The notes under the pieces are model-generated. The model worked only from the letters and a program-made list of their open reading frames with translations, was not told the DNA's origin and did not search any database. Positions 24,301 through 24,671 of a stretch of DNA of 24,671 nt are shown here, piece by piece; position 1 is the first letter of the stretch; every line of letters begins with the position of its first letter. The position numbers were made by a program, and so were the translations under genes. The stretch covers positions 1 to 24,671 of the forward strand of contig AUXH01000274.1 in assembly GCA_000482145.1 (NCBI GenBank). Direction: 5' to 3'. This stretch comes from Strigomonas culicis. Lineage: Eukaryota > Euglenozoa > Kinetoplastea > Trypanosomatida > Trypanosomatidae.

Positions 24301-24619
24301 GCGGCGCGCGAGCGGGGTGGATGTCCAGGCGGCGTGTGAGCTGAACGAGCTGACGACGTCGCAAGCGCTCGATGCTGACCCGCTGCAGAGCGGAGCGGTA
24401 GAAGAGGAAGGGGAAGACGATGACGCAGAGGCGGAGGTGTTGTTTGAGAAGGAAGCGGATAACATGTTTATTGAGGACGCACTACTCTTCTTTATGCACC
24501 AAGAGATGGCACTTGGTGCATCGTCGCCTTCTCACAGTCCCGTGTTTCCGTCTTACGCCAAACTGATTGCACACGCGGAAGCGTCAGGTAGTGTTGATTT
24601 TTTCTCAGCGACTCCTTAA
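18326..24619 (+). CDS. THADA/Trm732 family HEAT-repeat protein (DUF2428)
   Basis: This 2097-residue, almost entirely helical protein matches the THADA/Trm732 family. Yeast Trm732 is the partner of the Trm7 2'-O-methyltransferase (FTSJ1 in animals) for methylating nucleotide 32 of the tRNA anticodon loop. The DUF2428 core lies at about 1215-1500. It includes NNTWLGIRTATGTIPL (W1225), SRMLRRSQGLPHAILAILEA, and FADSLSPYVEPAF leading to SSWNIRNSSLMLFSSVLQRL (W1416, R1419, N1420), the most conserved stretch of the family. Both sides are degenerate HEAT repeats. There are no membrane segments, and an acidic linker (EEEGEDDDAEAE) lies near the C-terminus. Length is comparable to animal THADA (about 1950) and longer than yeast Trm732 (about 1420). 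By family, a cytoplasmic tRNA-modification scaffold is the likely role; the partner enzyme is not in the window. GC content rises from the 5' to the 3' part. Stop TAA. Confidence 0.88.
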   Translation: MTSRENEALTGTTPAFSRKRVDLHGALYLPNDLISHLKETADCLASVPHKHHGALPSSAVNQLDTIKEALRSMIVGAATPEVFLRCVSSITSALRQLKTWASAAEASDAQAVYASLAASLATHFVLPFLMDCRARFAHRALFTLLRSSDDLSSSPELILSVKDLFSKTFLQNTAFLKDTYEAPRLYILEEEHCASVSSKQETRNRVLHFLNSLDCLSSTIMTQVSDVFHDFFVPLLPLLADALQWAVEEALLTRRQLSVHVHLPQADATAPAATSVTMGEDVDNIRFTVRVVTSFVHRHLTALDPAWRDGAATEAVLHQVARLALPMFVMLGSAEFPKDVLHAAGVLFASILTLRRRSACAAQHTVSMLCARRERSATAQAFHLDSMREAGTLTSAAKAFVEATCGAEDAGSAALGRDGLTEALFEKITLNGRFAICKGLLSHLASPAHHAIGTSASIASVGVLMAPHERPATPPSSALYDDIVPFSFYCSASAEDSETRFMAIQTLDAVVRHVSAVLRFVLKAGRAKAEAGGGAATCAVPSFALPSEALLHTLQSVSQIVTNLWDDSTTQMSGTLTDTFEEILKVNDLTRQCVAWAAETQQLPHAAQAELQALVMDGPSMLKQVLLMSPERRGRYHALLALLPSVSLSTFLSVLGAVSTEKAATTPTGPAPRECNDEARHVAAFACMLLSGASNHKIGNVCGDTFTKLARCIHEEGTKDGKGRKQRPTPADESLLDKGLLLPLARMLTQENERLCATASVTPATNLSNMVAHFVSPLIKYKESFLQSITNIILSLVASEKERSVYATQAMVEILVRSRNAGVDIHSYLRNARIFQLVKFALQAAQPEVRSMAVTLAVLGTKKFAPITSEECATMETYLSLNMHLGGDTTAQKQLTELFRKWTKRVGDSYTEARRAAPRGGGEGQPGMPPSAVPLASQGVVDHAVRLGMLFAEHMGCAVPDAGVTGKVSVERRVMAGRLYLLFLRAWLPTAGSDVERKSALIPSLVPVLFSDLSDGWSVARDSAKSLLRIFVSLCPEYVYASDSSSEEALAARIEADERDALRARAHRNAVGAASRMCIAVLSLSQRRSETAETFAHHVRSRVEAHQAKVSSDCEAIKAGVRISDKYTFIQERPLHGRLALCAELLAQLLEVRVCDSGDATAAGPTQSCLNRMFECCSRVLDACSSLVGGAETSADESVDCRGHVYDKGSTQSEGDLRVVVNNTWLGIRTATGTIPLILSHCSITTFSPDVVRRLCFDLVHALLMTKHNGVMRCTREALNVLTRSLMRCRVAELFRIPTELLSFLLGTEGVSSSDVSRMLRRSQGLPHAILAILEAEDPTTPFVLFPLAMRTLLSIASSGDEKGSDEWSPEELSQRSNALNVLKFIFENKYFADSLSPYVEPAFSIATCGMSHSSWNIRNSSLMLFSSVLQRLVGEHPSTGGVGVNTSLNDVARRTPRVMQFIVEQLRRHDEALAAAAATGRQEPELLALFPVLQLLSMLSPDAAGVASTRTGEAAAASTLPETLSVTENVWRCHESPQLMIRMSSATALTCVVPTSDVVRVLSRALPVIAAVRQAEDRNYFNKVHGVLAQLRQFHRRYVGTARRQQREYMYSASTAVQLSIQTTIVSTLVEGAQHLRGCCERCPTIAVAALSLINDLLHCSHELQRSSPAPFAALCVFGAQLVRRIVCVCPRPLVEKRELMQCCAHGVVLLLRAAQPSQPCAAVMSELRAVMQHAAEQDLVLWDGEHHFVSCVLECLSYRTAAAGPLMISSAVGVFSTSFEYDLLSASLTAVRSTLDHLSCANHARDELGCVSWYELSVHMQFLVQYVSQQPESQAQMALRLEVASLLEGILQRDVESGSKAEGSDGDTMSSEALHAALCFYARHATLLHPDTTTESTARVLAYYARPEHIPLIRDGVVDGLRVLVRSCVGLKKAVAPALLILLLRLLCDDAAHVRDHACAVATACINQHCCTDRGCLDQVSCILGLLLMLRRASGVDVQAACELNELTTSQALDADPLQSGAVEEEGEDDDAEAEVLFEKEADNMFIEDALLFFMHQEMALGASSPSHSPVFPSYAKLIAHAEASGSVDFFSATP

Positions 24620-24635
24620 GAGAGACTGAAAAACA

Positions 24636-24637
<2 letters not shown>

Positions 24638-24669
<32 letters not shown>
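24638..24669. repeat. (CA)n microsatellite at the window edge
   Basis: A pure alternating AC tract of 32 bases begins 19 bases after the last stop codon and ends just before the final GT of the window. It lies in the presumed 3' UTR. Confidence 0.95.

Positions 24670-24671
<2 letters not shown>

Noticed and set aside
1..24671. tRNA, snRNA or snoRNA genes and a strand-switch region.
   Set aside because: I saw no cloverleaf or A/B-box-like blocks in the spacers and no change of coding strand. A covariance-model scan was not possible here, so small RNA genes cannot be fully excluded.

Overview
The window looks like nuclear chromosomal DNA from a trypanosomatid (kinetoplastid) protist. Eleven protein genes are all on the + strand. 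None has an intron that I can see. They are separated by AT-rich spacers of about 50 to 500 bases, each carrying a polypyrimidine tract followed by an AG, the layout of spliced-leader trans-splicing sites in a polycistronic unit. In every gene the first ATG after the predicted acceptor AG is the start of the long reading frame, which I used to fix the starts. TAA, TAG and TGA all serve as stops, so the nuclear code appears standard. GC-rich coding blocks with long antisense shadow frames, AT-rich spacers and dinucleotide microsatellites also fit. I cannot name the genus.

Layout: (1) 236-1615, a single-membrane-segment protein with a presequence-like N-terminus. (2) 1957-4503, a Rad4/XPC DNA-damage recognition protein. 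(3) 4771-5100, the small subunit of replication protein A (RPA3/p14). (4) 5567-7141, an unrecognised 524-residue protein. (5) 7423-7992, a small unrecognised protein. (6) 8299-9888, a probable organelle-targeted protein built from about four divergent 50-residue modules. (7) 10158-11372, a CDC50/LEM3 P4-ATPase (flippase) beta subunit. (8) 11772-12473, an unrecognised 233-residue protein. (9) 12865-14367, a VP39-type cap 2'-O-methyltransferase of the trypanosomatid cap 4 pathway. (10) 14713-17826, a DEAH-helicase-like protein in which all the ATPase motifs I could place are replaced, so a probable pseudohelicase. (11) 18326-24619, a THADA/Trm732-family HEAT-repeat protein. The window ends in a (CA)n microsatellite.

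Trypanosomatid neighbours usually share transcription rather than function, so I read most adjacency as incidental. Two loose pairings stand out: XPC and RPA3 (both nucleotide excision repair factors), and the cap methyltransferase, helicase-like protein and Trm732-like protein (all with RNA-related family assignments). The most interesting items are the pseudohelicase with its duplicated N-terminal short motif, the four-module protein, and the adenine-only leaders directly before three start codons. No RNA gene, transposon, CRISPR array or virus-derived insertion was found.
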